From: UBA8958 sp964571695
GTDB lineage: Bacteria > Desulfobacterota > Syntrophia > Syntrophales > UBA8958
Direction of reading: 5' to 3'
Assembly (NCBI GenBank): GCA_964571695.1
Contig: CAZNDG010000006.1
Coordinates: 1 to 64,000 of the forward strand
DNA: 64,000 nt
The notes beneath the pieces are model-generated. The model saw nothing but the letters and a program-made list of their open reading frames with translations, did no database searches and had not been told where the DNA came from. Of the stretch, positions 8,777 to 18,221 are shown in pieces; the first letter of the stretch is position 1; each line of letters opens with the position of its first letter. Position numbers and translations under genes: made by a program.

Positions 8777-9124
8777 ATGGAACGTTCGACCTTCGGCAAA
8801 CAGGAAAGGATAAGGAAACGACGAGATTATTTGACGGTCTATCAGCAGGGGATTCGTGATCATTCGAGGCATTTTACCTGTCTAACATGCCGGAATCTCC
8901 CAGGAAAAAGAAGACTTGGCATCACCGTGGGCAAAAAGGTGGGCAAGGCCGTCAAGAGGAACCGGATCAAACGTATAATTCGGGATTTTTATCGCTTGCA
9001 TAAGCAGAGGCTTCCCGCCTCTCTCGATATCGTAATCATGGCGAAGCCCCGGGTTAACCTGCTGTCCAATCACGAGATCCGGAGGGAGTTGGAACGGCTT
9101 TTTGATAGAATAAAGGATGAATAA
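8777..9124 (+). CDS. rnpA: Ribonuclease P protein component
   Basis: Protein cofactor of RNase P, which trims the 5' leader of tRNA precursors. At 115 aa it has normal length. The signature is VGKKVGKAVKRNRIKRIIRD with the RNR motif at residues 61-63; the N-terminal RIRKRRDYLTVYQQG and central KRRLGITV also match the family. It starts 51 bp after rpmH and overlaps yidD by 8 bp. Confidence 0.95.
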   Translation: MERSTFGKQERIRKRRDYLTVYQQGIRDHSRHFTCLTCRNLPGKRRLGITVGKKVGKAVKRNRIKRIIRDFYRLHKQRLPASLDIVIMAKPRVNLLSNHEIRRELERLFDRIKDE

Positions 9125-9353
9125 CAAGGTATTATCGCAAACCCTGGCCAAAATATTGGTCCTGGTTATTCGCTTATATCAAATCTCTATCTCTCCGGTT
9201 TTGCCTCCCTCCTGTCGTTTTTTTCCGACTTGTTCCGAATATGCCATCCAGTCCATACGGCGTTACGGCCCTCTTCGGGGAACTATCGCCGGCCTGAAGC
9301 GTCTCGGTCGCTGTCATCCCTGGAACCCCGGTGGCTACGACCCGGTCAGATAA
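9117..9353 (+). CDS. yidD: Membrane protein insertion efficiency factor YidD
   Basis: Small membrane-associated protein that helps YidC/Sec insert membrane proteins. The 78-aa sequence carries the family core YQISISPVLPPSCRFFPTCSEYA with three conserved cysteines region (SCRF, PTCSEY, GRCHPW) and ends in PGGYDPV. It overlaps rnpA by 8 bp and precedes yidC by 21 bp, suggesting translational coupling. Confidence 0.95.
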   Translation: MNNKVLSQTLAKILVLVIRLYQISISPVLPPSCRFFPTCSEYAIQSIRRYGPLRGTIAGLKRLGRCHPWNPGGYDPVR

Positions 9354-9374
9354 TTGCAACAAGGGAGGTAATGC

Positions 9375-11000
9375 ATGGACAAGCGGACCATTCTCGCCAT
9401 CGTCCTGTCGGTAGCGGTCATCCTCATTTACCAGATGTTCTTCATGAAGCCCCCGGTGAAAGAACCGGCGCCCCCGCAGGAGACGGCCCAAACGGAAAAG
9501 AAGGACGTTCCGGCGCCGGCACCGCCTCCCACCGCTCCTTCCACCCCGACCCGGATCAAGGCTGGGAAAGGCATCGCACCGCCGGACCCAGTAGTGGCGG
9601 AACGGCTCATTACCGTAGAAACTCCTCTCTACTCCGCCCAGTTCACCACGAAAGGCGGGGCACTCCATTCCTTCAAACTCAAGGGGTACCGCCAAAAACT
9701 GGACGCGGCCTCTGAGCCCATAGAGATGGTCGATGTCGTGCCCGGAATGCCCCGTCCGTTGACGGTGTCTTTCCCGGGGTCGTCCCTCGACCCCCCCGGT
9801 GAGGGCTTGTATGAATCGGATACGAAAAGCCTGGCTCTAACCGACGCCAAGGAACCTCAGCGCCTCGTGATTTGGCATACTGTAGCCAACGTAATGAAAA
9901 TAGAAAAGATTTTTACATTCTATCCCGACCGCTATGCCATCGACATGGAGGTACGCACCTTTAACCTCGCCGCCGTTCCCCTGAGTCAGAACGCCAGCAT
10001 CAACTGGAATCAGTACGCCGATCCGAAAGAGGAGACGGACAGTTGGTCCCACAAAGGCCCGGTGGCCTTCGTTGCCAAGGACATCGAGAGGGTCGAGGTC
10101 AAGAAGATCGAGGGCGGCAAGCTCCTGGGGCCCAATGTGACGTGGGGCGGTTTTGAAAGCAAGTATTTCATCGCCGCCGTCGTTCCTCAGAATCCCACCC
10201 TCACCAGCCTGGCCATAGCCAAAGACGGTAGGGACATGGTCACGGTCAGCCTGCAGGGACCGAAAATACTCGTCCCCGGCGGTCAGGCCGATTCGTTCAT
10301 CTATACCCTGTATATCGGTCCCAAGGATTACTCCATCCTCAAGGCCCAGAACGTCCATCTGGAAAACGCCATCGATTTCGGCTCCTGGCTGAAATGGCTG
10401 GCCATGCCCCTGCTCATTCTCCTCAAATGGCTCTATCAGTACGTCCACAATTACGGCATCGCCATCATCATCCTGACGATCCTCATCAAGCTCATCTTCT
10501 GGCCCTTGGGCAACAAGAGTTATGAATCGATGAAAAAGATGCAGAAGCTGCAACCGAAGATGAAGGAACTGCAGGAGAAATACAAGGGAGACCGGCAGAA
10601 ACTGAGCCAGGAAACCATGGCCCTGTACCGGACGCACAAAATCAACCCCATGAGCGGCTGTCTGCCCATGCTCATCCAGATTCCGGTGTTTTTCGGCCTC
10701 TACAAGACCCTTCTTTACGCCATTGAACTTCGGCATTCGCCCTTCTTCTGGTGGATACAGGATCTTTCAGAAAAAGATCCGTACTACATTACGCCGATCA
10801 TCATGGGAGGCACCATGTGGCTGCAGCAGAAAATGACGCCCGTCGGGGGCGACCCCATGCAGCAAAAGGTCATGCTGTGGATGCCGGTCATCTTCACCTT
10901 CCTCTTTCTCAGTTTCCCGTCCGGACTGGTCATCTACTGGCTATTCAACAACATTATCAGCATCGGACAGCAATATTACATCAACAAGCGTCATTCTTGA
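9375..11000 (+). CDS. yidC: Membrane protein insertase YidC
   Basis: Inner-membrane insertase acting alone or with SecYEG. It has one N-terminal helix (ILAIVLSVAVILIYQMFFM), a Pro/Ala-rich linker at about residues 30-60, the large periplasmic beta-sandwich domain typical of diderms (about 70-330), and the conserved five-helix insertase core (about 345-535) with KMQKLQPKMKELQEKYKGDR and MSGCLPMLIQIPVFFGLYK. 541 aa is a usual Gram-negative length. The ribosome-binding site GGGAGG precedes the ATG. Confidence 0.97.
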   Translation: MDKRTILAIVLSVAVILIYQMFFMKPPVKEPAPPQETAQTEKKDVPAPAPPPTAPSTPTRIKAGKGIAPPDPVVAERLITVETPLYSAQFTTKGGALHSFKLKGYRQKLDAASEPIEMVDVVPGMPRPLTVSFPGSSLDPPGEGLYESDTKSLALTDAKEPQRLVIWHTVANVMKIEKIFTFYPDRYAIDMEVRTFNLAAVPLSQNASINWNQYADPKEETDSWSHKGPVAFVAKDIERVEVKKIEGGKLLGPNVTWGGFESKYFIAAVVPQNPTLTSLAIAKDGRDMVTVSLQGPKILVPGGQADSFIYTLYIGPKDYSILKAQNVHLENAIDFGSWLKWLAMPLLILLKWLYQYVHNYGIAIIILTILIKLIFWPLGNKSYESMKKMQKLQPKMKELQEKYKGDRQKLSQETMALYRTHKINPMSGCLPMLIQIPVFFGLYKTLLYAIELRHSPFFWWIQDLSEKDPYYITPIIMGGTMWLQQKMTPVGGDPMQQKVMLWMPVIFTFLFLSFPSGLVIYWLFNNIISIGQQYYINKRHS

Positions 11001-11012
11001 ACGAGGTAATCG

Positions 11013-11876
11013 ATGAAAATGATCGAATTCGAAGGAAAAACAATTGACGAAGCTATCGAAAAGGCCTGCCGGGAGCTGGGAGCGCCCCGGGAAAAACTGA
11101 ATGTCGAGATCGTGGCGGAAGGAACCTCTGGTTTCTTCGGTCTGGGTTCCAAACCGGCGAAAATCAAGGCCCGCCTCATGAATATAAATATTGCCGAGGA
11201 ACATGCCGCCGAGCCGGTCGACTTTTCAGCAAGGGCCACGGCCCAGGTAACTATGGACGCCCCATCGCATACCCCTACCCGGGTCGCCGCGGAAGCCGCC
11301 GACGCCGCCCCGGCTGCAAAGGAAGACAAACCGCTCCGTAAATATGCGCCTCCGGGAGCGTCATCACCGACGGATCAGGAAGTGGGCGCCAAAGCCCAGG
11401 CCATTCTCTCCGGTATCCTGGAGCGGATGAATATCGCCGCCCCGGTTGCCGTTGCTATCCAGGAGGACGCCATCGTCCTGAACATCAAGGGCGACGGTGG
11501 CGGACTGCTTATCGGCAAGCGGGGCCAGAATCTGGACGCCCTCCAGTACCTGGTGAACAAGGCCGCCAACCGGTCCGGTGAAGAGCGGAAAATGATCATC
11601 ATCGATACCGAGGCGTATCGCCAGCGCCGGGAGGATGCCCTGGCATCCCTGGCGGAGCGGCTGGGACAGAAGGTCAAAAAGACGAAAAAATCAGTCACCG
11701 TGAGCCACATGAATGCCCATGACCGCCGGATCATCCACCTAACCCTCCAGGGGGACGCCTCCCTCGTCACCAAGAGCCGCGGCGAGGGAGAATACCGGAA
11801 GATCATCATCATGCCGGCCAGAAAGGAACGGGAGCGGGAGCGGGGCGAGACCACCACGACCACGGGAGTCAGGTAG
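11013..11876 (+). CDS. jag: Jag/KhpB RNA-binding protein (Jag-N, KH, R3H)
   Basis: Cytoplasmic single-stranded nucleic-acid-binding protein. Domains in order: Jag-N (residues 1-52; IEFEGKTIDEAIEKACRELG, GTSGFFGLGSKPAKI), an Ala/Pro-rich linker (about 70-130), a KH domain with GGLLIGKRGQNLDALQYLVN in place of the usual GXXG loop, and an R3H domain (about 225-280; ending in the basic tract KSRGEGEYRKIII). It follows yidC by 12 bp and precedes mnmE by 7 bp, the conserved order of the block. Confidence 0.93.
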   Translation: MKMIEFEGKTIDEAIEKACRELGAPREKLNVEIVAEGTSGFFGLGSKPAKIKARLMNINIAEEHAAEPVDFSARATAQVTMDAPSHTPTRVAAEAADAAPAAKEDKPLRKYAPPGASSPTDQEVGAKAQAILSGILERMNIAAPVAVAIQEDAIVLNIKGDGGGLLIGKRGQNLDALQYLVNKAANRSGEERKMIIIDTEAYRQRREDALASLAERLGQKVKKTKKSVTVSHMNAHDRRIIHLTLQGDASLVTKSRGEGEYRKIIIMPARKERERERGETTTTTGVR

Positions 11877-11883
11877 GGCAATC

Positions 11884-13266
11884 ATGCAGGGGGACGACAC
11901 CATCACGGCCGTAGCCACTCCGCCGGGAGTGGGAGGCATCGCCATTATCCGTCTCAGCGGCCCGGCCGCGGAAAAGATCGGCAGGACGATCTTCCGCGGC
12001 GCCCATAACCACCCCCCGGAATTCGCCACCCACCGCCTGTACCACGGCCATATCGTCTCGGCCTTGGATGGCGCCGTCATCGACGAGGTCCTGGCGGTCC
12101 TCATGCGGGCCCCCCACTCCTATACCGGCGAGGATGTCCTGGAGATTCACGGTCACGGCGGCTATCTCCTTCCCCAACGGATCCTGGCGGAAACCATTCG
12201 CGCCGGCGCCCGTCCGGCGTCGCCGGGGGAGTTCACGAAACGGGCCTTCCTGAACAATCGCCTGGATCTCTCCCAGGCCGAAGCGGTGGCGGACATGATC
12301 AACGCCCGGACCGAACGGGGGCTGGAGCTTGCCCGATCTCAATACCAGCGACGGCTCGCGGCAGAGATAACGGCCCTGCGCGACGGGATTGTCGACGCTA
12401 TCGCCCGTCTTGAGGCCGCCATTGAATTCGCCGCTGACGACCCCGATATCGCCGGCGATATGTCGATCCCCAAACAAATTCAGGAAATTGGTCACGAAGT
12501 CAACTCCCTCATCGCCACATACCGGGAAGGCAAGATCTACCGACATGGCGTCAGCCTGGTCATCGCCGGCCGAACCAATGTGGGCAAATCGAGCCTTCTC
12601 AACCGCCTTTTGGGAGAAAAGAGGGCCATCGTCGCCGCCAGCCCCGGCACGACCAGGGATTTCATCGAAGAAACGGTCAATATCCACGATATCCCCGTGC
12701 GTCTGACGGATACCGCGGGTATCCGCAGTACCGCCGACGCCGTAGAGCAGGAGGGGATAGCAATGGTCTGGCAGCGTATTGATGCCGCCGATGCGGTTCT
12801 GTTAGTTTTCGACGGCTCGGAAAATCTGACGGCGGCGGACCGGCATTTTGCCGCGAAACTGGCCGGTAAGGCCCTGATTCCCTTGGTAAACAAGGCGGAC
12901 CTGCCCCGGATGCTGGCGCCGGAAGCCCTGTCCGATCTCCTCCCGAACCATCGGGCGATCTGGATATCGGCAAAACACGGAACCGGGATCGATGAGCTGC
13001 TTCAGGCCATTCACCGTCTTTTCCTCTCCACCGAAAGAGAGACTTCCACCGGCGCGGTAATAATTTCCCTGCGCCACAAGCTGGCCCTGGAAAATGCATC
13101 CTTTTTCATCTGTCAGGCCACGGCGCGGGCAGCACGGGGGGGGGCACCCGAGTTGGCCGCCGCGGACCTCCAGGATGCCCTGGAAGCCCTGGAAGAGATC
13201 ACCGGCAGGACCGCCGGCGAAATGATCCTGGAAAGGATATTTGCCAATTTTTGCGTGGGCAAATAG
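11884..13266 (+). CDS. mnmE: tRNA uridine-5-carboxymethylaminomethyl modification GTPase MnmE
   Basis: With MnmG it modifies the wobble uridine of several tRNAs. It has an N-terminal tetrahydrofolate-binding domain (DTITAVATPPGVGGIAIIR, SPGEFTKRAFLNNRLDLSQA), a central G domain with P-loop GRTNVGKSSLLN, switch DTAGIR and NKAD, and the C-terminal catalytic FCVGK, whose cysteine is conserved. The normal length is about 455 aa; here it is 460. It closes the rpmH block. Confidence 0.97.
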   Translation: MQGDDTITAVATPPGVGGIAIIRLSGPAAEKIGRTIFRGAHNHPPEFATHRLYHGHIVSALDGAVIDEVLAVLMRAPHSYTGEDVLEIHGHGGYLLPQRILAETIRAGARPASPGEFTKRAFLNNRLDLSQAEAVADMINARTERGLELARSQYQRRLAAEITALRDGIVDAIARLEAAIEFAADDPDIAGDMSIPKQIQEIGHEVNSLIATYREGKIYRHGVSLVIAGRTNVGKSSLLNRLLGEKRAIVAASPGTTRDFIEETVNIHDIPVRLTDTAGIRSTADAVEQEGIAMVWQRIDAADAVLLVFDGSENLTAADRHFAAKLAGKALIPLVNKADLPRMLAPEALSDLLPNHRAIWISAKHGTGIDELLQAIHRLFLSTERETSTGAVIISLRHKLALENASFFICQATARAARGGAPELAAADLQDALEALEEITGRTAGEMILERIFANFCVGK

Positions 13267-13343
13267 AGACTTTATTCCCTTTACAAAGTTTTCTCCCTTC
13301 AGTATATTCAACCCGTAAAAAATCGCTCCGGAGGTCCAAGGTT

Positions 13344-14489
13344 ATGCCGAGATCAGCGGCTGTTATCTGCGTTTTCTGCGCGGCCTTATTCATCCTTTCC
13401 TCCCCTTCCGCCTGGGCCCAACTACGATGCGTTGACGCCGAAGGTGAGGCGGCGATCATGACCAACGACCGTCCCTCCGCAAGGATGGAGGCCGTGGCCC
13501 GGGCGAAGTGGCATGCCATCGAGCAGACCCTCGGTGTAGATGTGAAAGCCGGTAGCTATGTATCGGACTTCGCCCTTGTGGAAGATGTCATGAAGACCCA
13601 GGTGGGAGGATCGATCAAAAAATTCAGGATCTTAAGCACGACAGAAAAGGACGGCGTTCTTACCGCAAGGATCAACGCCTGCGTGGAACCTAAAAAGGCC
13701 CAGGAGGCCATCGCCTCCGAACTGGCGCTAAACAGCAGTATCGCCATCTTCATCCCCGCCCGGAAGCCCCAAGAAGTCACCGGAGAGGATGTCTATGAGG
13801 AGACTAATATCCTCTCGGAAAATCTCATCGGCAGACTTACGGAGCAACATTATCGGGTCGTCGATGTAGCCCCCACCCATGCCCTGGCCGCGGCGGAGAT
13901 CGAAAAGGCCATGCGGAGCGGCTCTACCTTGGCCGTCCGGAGCATGCTCTACAAATTTCTATCCAATATGGCCGTTATCGGACGGACCGACTATACCGTA
14001 TCGACGAAAAAGGGCGAAGATATCGGATACGGACTTTCCATGCCTTTCAACAATGTCACCGTCCGGCTCACCTACCGGATGGTCGCCCGGAACAACAAAA
14101 CCGGAAACATGGAAATCCTCAGCGCCGGTACGGAACAGGGAAAGGGCATCCGCAACAGCGTTGAGGACGCCGCGGCGGCGGCCCTCAAGGATGTGGCGGA
14201 CAAGGTGACCCCGAAAATCCTCGATAAAGCCGCCCAATATCTCCAGGGAAACGTGAAGCGCATCCGGGTAAAGATCGCCGGCGTTAAAGATATTGAAACA
14301 AACATCGATATCAAGGGCATCCTCCAGAAGATCGTCTGGGTATCGGAAGTGGAAGAGCTGAAGCTGGGTGAGTTCATCGTCGCCTATCCGGAGAACTCCG
14401 TATATCTGGCCAACAGCATAAAACAGAAGGGTAATTTCACCGTTGACAACTTCACTCCCTATTCTCTGACCCTCGGTTATCGACCCTGA
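13344..14489 (+). CDS. Exported FlgT-N/LPP20-like protein of unknown role
   Basis: Start chosen at 13344 because GGAGG lies nine bases upstream and the protein then begins with a clean signal peptide (MPRSAAVICVFCAALFILS, cleavage near AWAQ). The first 100 mature residues resemble the N-terminal domain of FlgT and LPP20-type proteins: an Ala-rich helix ARMEAVARAKWHAIEQTLGV, then a glycine-rich edge and a VARINACV-like strand. The remainder has alternating alpha/beta character with RSMLYKFLSNMAVIGRTDYT and an Ala-rich helix (EDAAAAALKDVADKV). It is followed after 10 bp by a CsgG-like lipoprotein gene, so the two probably act together at the outer membrane. No flagellar gene is nearby. Confidence 0.75.
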   Translation: MPRSAAVICVFCAALFILSSPSAWAQLRCVDAEGEAAIMTNDRPSARMEAVARAKWHAIEQTLGVDVKAGSYVSDFALVEDVMKTQVGGSIKKFRILSTTEKDGVLTARINACVEPKKAQEAIASELALNSSIAIFIPARKPQEVTGEDVYEETNILSENLIGRLTEQHYRVVDVAPTHALAAAEIEKAMRSGSTLAVRSMLYKFLSNMAVIGRTDYTVSTKKGEDIGYGLSMPFNNVTVRLTYRMVARNNKTGNMEILSAGTEQGKGIRNSVEDAAAAALKDVADKVTPKILDKAAQYLQGNVKRIRVKIAGVKDIETNIDIKGILQKIVWVSEVEELKLGEFIVAYPENSVYLANSIKQKGNFTVDNFTPYSLTLGYRP

Positions 14490-14499
14490 AGAGCAATCT

Positions 14500-15606
14500 A
14501 TGAAGCGTGCTGGCCTTTCCGGTTTGCTGCTTTTCCTGATCCTCTCCGGCTGCGCCTCGGCGCCGAAGCTTGACCTCACCGCCTTCGTGACGGACCGGGA
14601 ACCCGTGATCCGCGTGCCCGAGATCTGTAAACCCAGATACGACGCCGCCCTGCCCTATGTGGCCGTCGTAAATTTTACCAACAATACAACCTTCGATTAT
14701 GTCCGGATCATGCAGAGCCGGATTCAGGGTTCGGGTTTTCAAGCCGATGCACAGAGCATCTCCGCGGAGGTAAATGCCAAACTCGGTGCAAGCATCGAAG
14801 CCGGCGTCACCGATGAGATTGTAAACACGGGGGGCGCGAAGGTAATCACCCGCAGCGAGATGAATAAGGTCTTCGAAGAGCAGCAGTTTCAGCAGTCCGG
14901 TATAGTGGACGACGCGACCATGATCGACATCGGAAAAATCAAAGGCGTCAAATACATCGTCACCGGCTCGATCAACAACGTGGACATGCGGTGGATCTCC
15001 CACCCTTCCACACGGCAGGGACTGGGGAAAGGCGGAAGCGGAAGCCTGGCCTTCGACCTCATCGGCGTCGCCATAGCCGCCTCCCTGGAAGCCCAGGAGG
15101 GGTGGCATATCGGCGCCGAGGTCACCCTGCGCATCCTCGATGTGGAAAGCGGCGAAGTCCTCCTCTCGAAGAAAATGAACGGCCGGCATAACATCGGCAG
15201 GATACCCTATCCCAATTACGATGTCCTGATCGGCGGCATCAAGAAGGCCGCCGGCAAAAGCCTGCAGGCCGCCCGTCCGGAATTGTCCAAGTATTTTCCC
15301 CTCAAGGGTTATATCACCATGATCAAGAACAATCCTGAAGGAAAAAAGAAGGCTGTCCGGATCAATATCGGAGAAAGTGAGGGGATCAGACCGGGAGACG
15401 AGCTCTTCGTCTATACCTTCGAAGAGGTGGATGATCCCATGTCGGGCCGGAAGGAATGTGACATCCAACGGCTTCCGGTGACCCTGATCGTGTCCCGGGA
15501 CCAGTTGCGTCCCGATGCCGCCTGGGCGCTGGTAAAGGCAAAGACACCGGAGCAGCTTCGCACGATCAGGGTGGGACAACTTGTGGAGAGGAAATCCCGG
15601 CGCTGA
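14500..15606 (+). CDS. CsgG-family outer-membrane lipoprotein
   Basis: The signal peptide ends in a lipobox (LILSGC, Cys18), predicting a lipid-anchored protein. The body has the CsgG-like order: VAVVNFTNNTTF, a GAKVITRSEMNKVFEEQQFQ stretch, IGKIKGVKYIVTGSIN, then VTLRILDVESGEVLLSKKMNG, characteristic of curli-secretion-channel relatives. The C-terminal 100 residues (RINIGESEGIRPGDELFVY, DDPMSGRKE) look like the C-terminal domain of FlgT-type proteins. It is probably co-transcribed with the preceding FlgT-like gene. No curlin genes are nearby, so the substrate is unknown. Confidence 0.8.
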   Translation: MKRAGLSGLLLFLILSGCASAPKLDLTAFVTDREPVIRVPEICKPRYDAALPYVAVVNFTNNTTFDYVRIMQSRIQGSGFQADAQSISAEVNAKLGASIEAGVTDEIVNTGGAKVITRSEMNKVFEEQQFQQSGIVDDATMIDIGKIKGVKYIVTGSINNVDMRWISHPSTRQGLGKGGSGSLAFDLIGVAIAASLEAQEGWHIGAEVTLRILDVESGEVLLSKKMNGRHNIGRIPYPNYDVLIGGIKKAAGKSLQAARPELSKYFPLKGYITMIKNNPEGKKKAVRINIGESEGIRPGDELFVYTFEEVDDPMSGRKECDIQRLPVTLIVSRDQLRPDAAWALVKAKTPEQLRTIRVGQLVERKSRR

Positions 15607-15671
15607 CAGGGAATAACGATCCACACCCCCTAAGGCGCCTTTTCATATAGCAACTTGAGCGAAAAGGAGCG

Positions 15672-16424
15672 CTAAGGGCCTTCGCCTTCCATCCCTTCGA
15701 TCAGGGCCAGGACATTCTGCCCCAGGACCCGGTGATTGTAACCCCCTTCAAGGATGGCAAAGCAGCCCCCTTTGTTCCTTGCCGCCGCCTCCTTTACCAA
15801 TTGTCCCATCTCCCGGTAATCGCCGGTCTGCAAAAGTCCGCCCCAGTCATCCACATGGTTGTCGAAGCCCGCGGAGATGCCGATAATATCGGCACGGCCT
15901 CCTTCGAGAAAGGACCGGACGCCCTGGAGATAATCCCGGCGGCCGGATGATGAGGGGTTGTAGATATTTACATAACCTTTCGAGCCGAGGATATTTACCG
16001 TACCGTCGCCGAAGTGGAGATCGAAGTCGAGGACCATGGCGGTGTTGATCAGGCCTTCGCGCTTGAGTTTCTCCAGGGCGATGGCCATGTTGTTGAAATA
16101 GCAGAAGCCCCAGGAACTGCCTGCCGAGGCGTGGTGCCCCGGCGGTCTGACCAGGGCGAAACAAGGTTCCTTCATCCCGATCTGCGCCGCCTGCACGGCA
16201 CCGCCGGCCGCCAGGGCCGCAATGTCATAAATGCCCTCGCGACGGACCATCTCCAGATGATTCTGGGTATGAACGGCGGCGATATCATCCTCGACCGCCG
16301 GCACGGCATTAACAATCTTCACCCTGTCCTTGATCACGGAATAAACGGCCTCGATGCGACCGAAAGCGGCGGCCGGATCGGAACAGTAAGAAATATCGAA
16401 CTCCTTGGAATAAATAACTTTCAT
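15672..16424 (-). CDS. Histone-deacetylase-family (class II-like) deacetylase
   Basis: Zinc hydrolase related to acetoin-utilisation and acetylpolyamine deacetylases. Catalytic features are visible: RPPGHHA (paired histidines), GFCYFNNMAIA, the metal ligands in VLDFDLHFGDG, and ISAGFDNHVDDWGG. The length of 250 aa is short for the family (about 300-340), chiefly through a reduced N-terminus. The substrate may be an acetylated small molecule or protein lysine. A sirtuin lies 2 kb away on the same strand, so two unrelated deacylases are near each other, but not in one operon. Confidence 0.85.
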   Translation of the reverse strand: MKVIYSKEFDISYCSDPAAAFGRIEAVYSVIKDRVKIVNAVPAVEDDIAAVHTQNHLEMVRREGIYDIAALAAGGAVQAAQIGMKEPCFALVRPPGHHASAGSSWGFCYFNNMAIALEKLKREGLINTAMVLDFDLHFGDGTVNILGSKGYVNIYNPSSSGRRDYLQGVRSFLEGGRADIIGISAGFDNHVDDWGGLLQTGDYREMGQLVKEAAARNKGGCFAILEGGYNHRVLGQNVLALIEGMEGEGP

Positions 16425-17017
16425 GGCATCACCTAAAATATGTTTTGGGGACGGGACCCTACCGCCCTTATTTTTGCTTCGAAGACCTTTGAAAAATGGC
16501 TTCGCCGCGGCTCAGAAATCTTTTTCGCTTCTCAATGGATAACGTATAAATCTTATTCATTACCAAGTGTTAAGTTCAATCAAGAAAACGGCGAAAAACA
16601 TTTGATTCGCCGCTTGCGAACCATTTTACCGCAGTAAAGCAAAGCTCTCGCCTCGAACCTTTATCCCGAATATCCACCCCCGGCATACGCCCCGTTTTTG
16701 TATCCTTCCACGGTTTTAAATTGTCCGGGGATCGTCAATGGGTTATTACCACGGTCATTACCTTCCCGGTAATCCATCCTGCCTTTTTTACCCTACCACT
16801 GTTTTTTAAAACCGAGGGCTACGGGTTTGTCGAATTCCTGAAAGTGAAACCGGACAAATCACCATCGCCGCCGGGATAAAAAAGATCCGGCGCTTCATTG
16901 CGACCCCCTTCCCGCCGTTGGCATTAACCCGCATCCCCGTGCCGGGTACAACGAAAGATAAAATAATCCGGCCAGTTGCATACATTTTCATATAAAATGC
17001 AACGGCATCTCAACCCA
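16425..17017. other. 593-bp intergenic region without a recognisable gene
   Basis: No ORF here resembles a known family, and codon use is poor in all frames. One long-range perfect inverted repeat is present: CGGTTTTAAA at 16711-16720 and TTTAAAACCG at 16805-16814. The region separates two minus-strand transcription units. Confidence 0.4.
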
Positions 17018-17446
17018 TTAAGGCAAAAAGCCCCGGTTGCGAAGAATTTTCAGGGTATTTGCCGATACGGGCAGGTCCGGCAATTCCGCCGGGGAAACCC
17101 AGCGGGCCGCCAGGGCGTCGTCAGCCGCCCGTACCTCCCCTCCCAGATATTCCGCCTCCACATCGACGATGACAAAATGATACTGGAGGCGTTTTTGGTC
17201 ATCATACTGAATGAAGTCAAATGCATAGACCGGATTTCCAGCCTTAATGCGGATGCCGGTTTCCTCCAGGATTTCCCGTTCGGCCCCTTCCTGAATGGTC
17301 TCGCCCGCCTCCAGGGAACCTCCGGGTATGGCCCACAATCCCTGGCTGGGGGGAGCCGCCCGCTGGATCAACAGCACCTTGCCGCCCTTCAAGACGATTG
17401 CCCCGATTCCCACGATGGGTCGCTGGGGATATTCCCGGCGCGTCAT
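17018..17446 (-). CDS. Nudix hydrolase (ADP-ribose pyrophosphatase/MutT type)
   Basis: Hydrolyses a nucleoside diphosphate linked to another group. The start was set at 17446 because AGGAGG is six bases upstream and the family begins with MTRREYPQRPIVGIGAIVL; the frame continues upstream without stops but without family likeness. The Nudix box is GSLEAGETIQEGAEREILEE, followed by TGIRI, at about residues 40-62. The resulting 142 aa is a normal length. It partners with the NRDE gene directly upstream on the same strand (gap about 10 bp). Substrate specificity cannot be read from the sequence. Confidence 0.9.
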   Translation of the reverse strand: MTRREYPQRPIVGIGAIVLKGGKVLLIQRAAPPSQGLWAIPGGSLEAGETIQEGAEREILEETGIRIKAGNPVYAFDFIQYDDQKRLQYHFVIVDVEAEYLGGEVRAADDALAARWVSPAELPDLPVSANTLKILRNRGFLP

Positions 17447-17456
17447 ATTTCCTCCT

Positions 17457-18221
17457 TCAGTTTTCCAGGACGAAACCGGTCGACATCCAGAATCCGTCCC
17501 CGCCCGCGTATTGCCGCTCCTCGAAATGGATCCGGTTCCGACGGTCCTTGAATACCACGGTGGAAGACCTCGTCCCGTAAATCGGACTGGCGATAAAGAT
17601 CGTTGCGAGGATCCGCTCCCATTCCCTGCCGACCCCGGTATCGGGCAGTTCCTCGTCACCCGGCCGCGACCGGTCGGCAAGAAGGGCAAACAGATCTTCG
17701 GTATGCAGACACCCCGCTCTTGTAACTACCCGGCGAAACTCATCTTTGGCCTTGATCACCTTCGGCCAAGGGGAATCGAGGAGATTGTTGCTGAGTCCAT
17801 AGATGCCCGGAGGCAGGAGGAATGGTGCGCTCCCCCGGTTGGAATAATAATATAAATCGTCCTCATCGCCCAAGACCAGACTGAAACCGTTGTAACGTCC
17901 CCCCTCTTTTTGCAGATCCTCCAGATATTCCGCCGCCCCCTTCCAGCCGGTGAGGAAATCGCGGACCAGCCAGCCCCGGGAAGGGGCATCCGCCTTGACG
18001 TGCCGTGGATCGCGATAATTGGTAAGGGCGGCAAAACGTCCCTTGCGCGTTATCCCCAGCCAGGTCCCTTTTTCCTTCAAATCCCGGCCGCCAAGGATCT
18101 CCGGATGGTCCTCCCAAAAATCGGCGGCCAAAGTAGGGCGATCGTAAAATTCATCCCGATTGGCGGCCACTACAAGGGGGTAATCGGCGCGCTGCCGCCA
18201 GGCGAAAACGATCAGGCACAT
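17457..18221 (-). CDS. NRDE/TANGO2-family protein
   Basis: Begins MCLIVFAW and has the eponymous NRDE motif (VVAANRDEFYDRPT, residues 16-29) with an N-terminal cysteine after Met, as in N-terminal-nucleophile-like members. Other matches are GTWLGITRKGRFAALTNYR and a later IYGLSNNLLDSPW segment. TANGO2 relatives in eukaryotes have been tied to haem or lipid handling, but no bacterial function is settled. It overlaps the sirtuin gene by 10 bp and precedes the Nudix gene, so the three are likely one operon. Confidence 0.88.
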   Translation of the reverse strand: MCLIVFAWRQRADYPLVVAANRDEFYDRPTLAADFWEDHPEILGGRDLKEKGTWLGITRKGRFAALTNYRDPRHVKADAPSRGWLVRDFLTGWKGAAEYLEDLQKEGGRYNGFSLVLGDEDDLYYYSNRGSAPFLLPPGIYGLSNNLLDSPWPKVIKAKDEFRRVVTRAGCLHTEDLFALLADRSRPGDEELPDTGVGREWERILATIFIASPIYGTRSSTVVFKDRRNRIHFEERQYAGGDGFWMSTGFVLEN

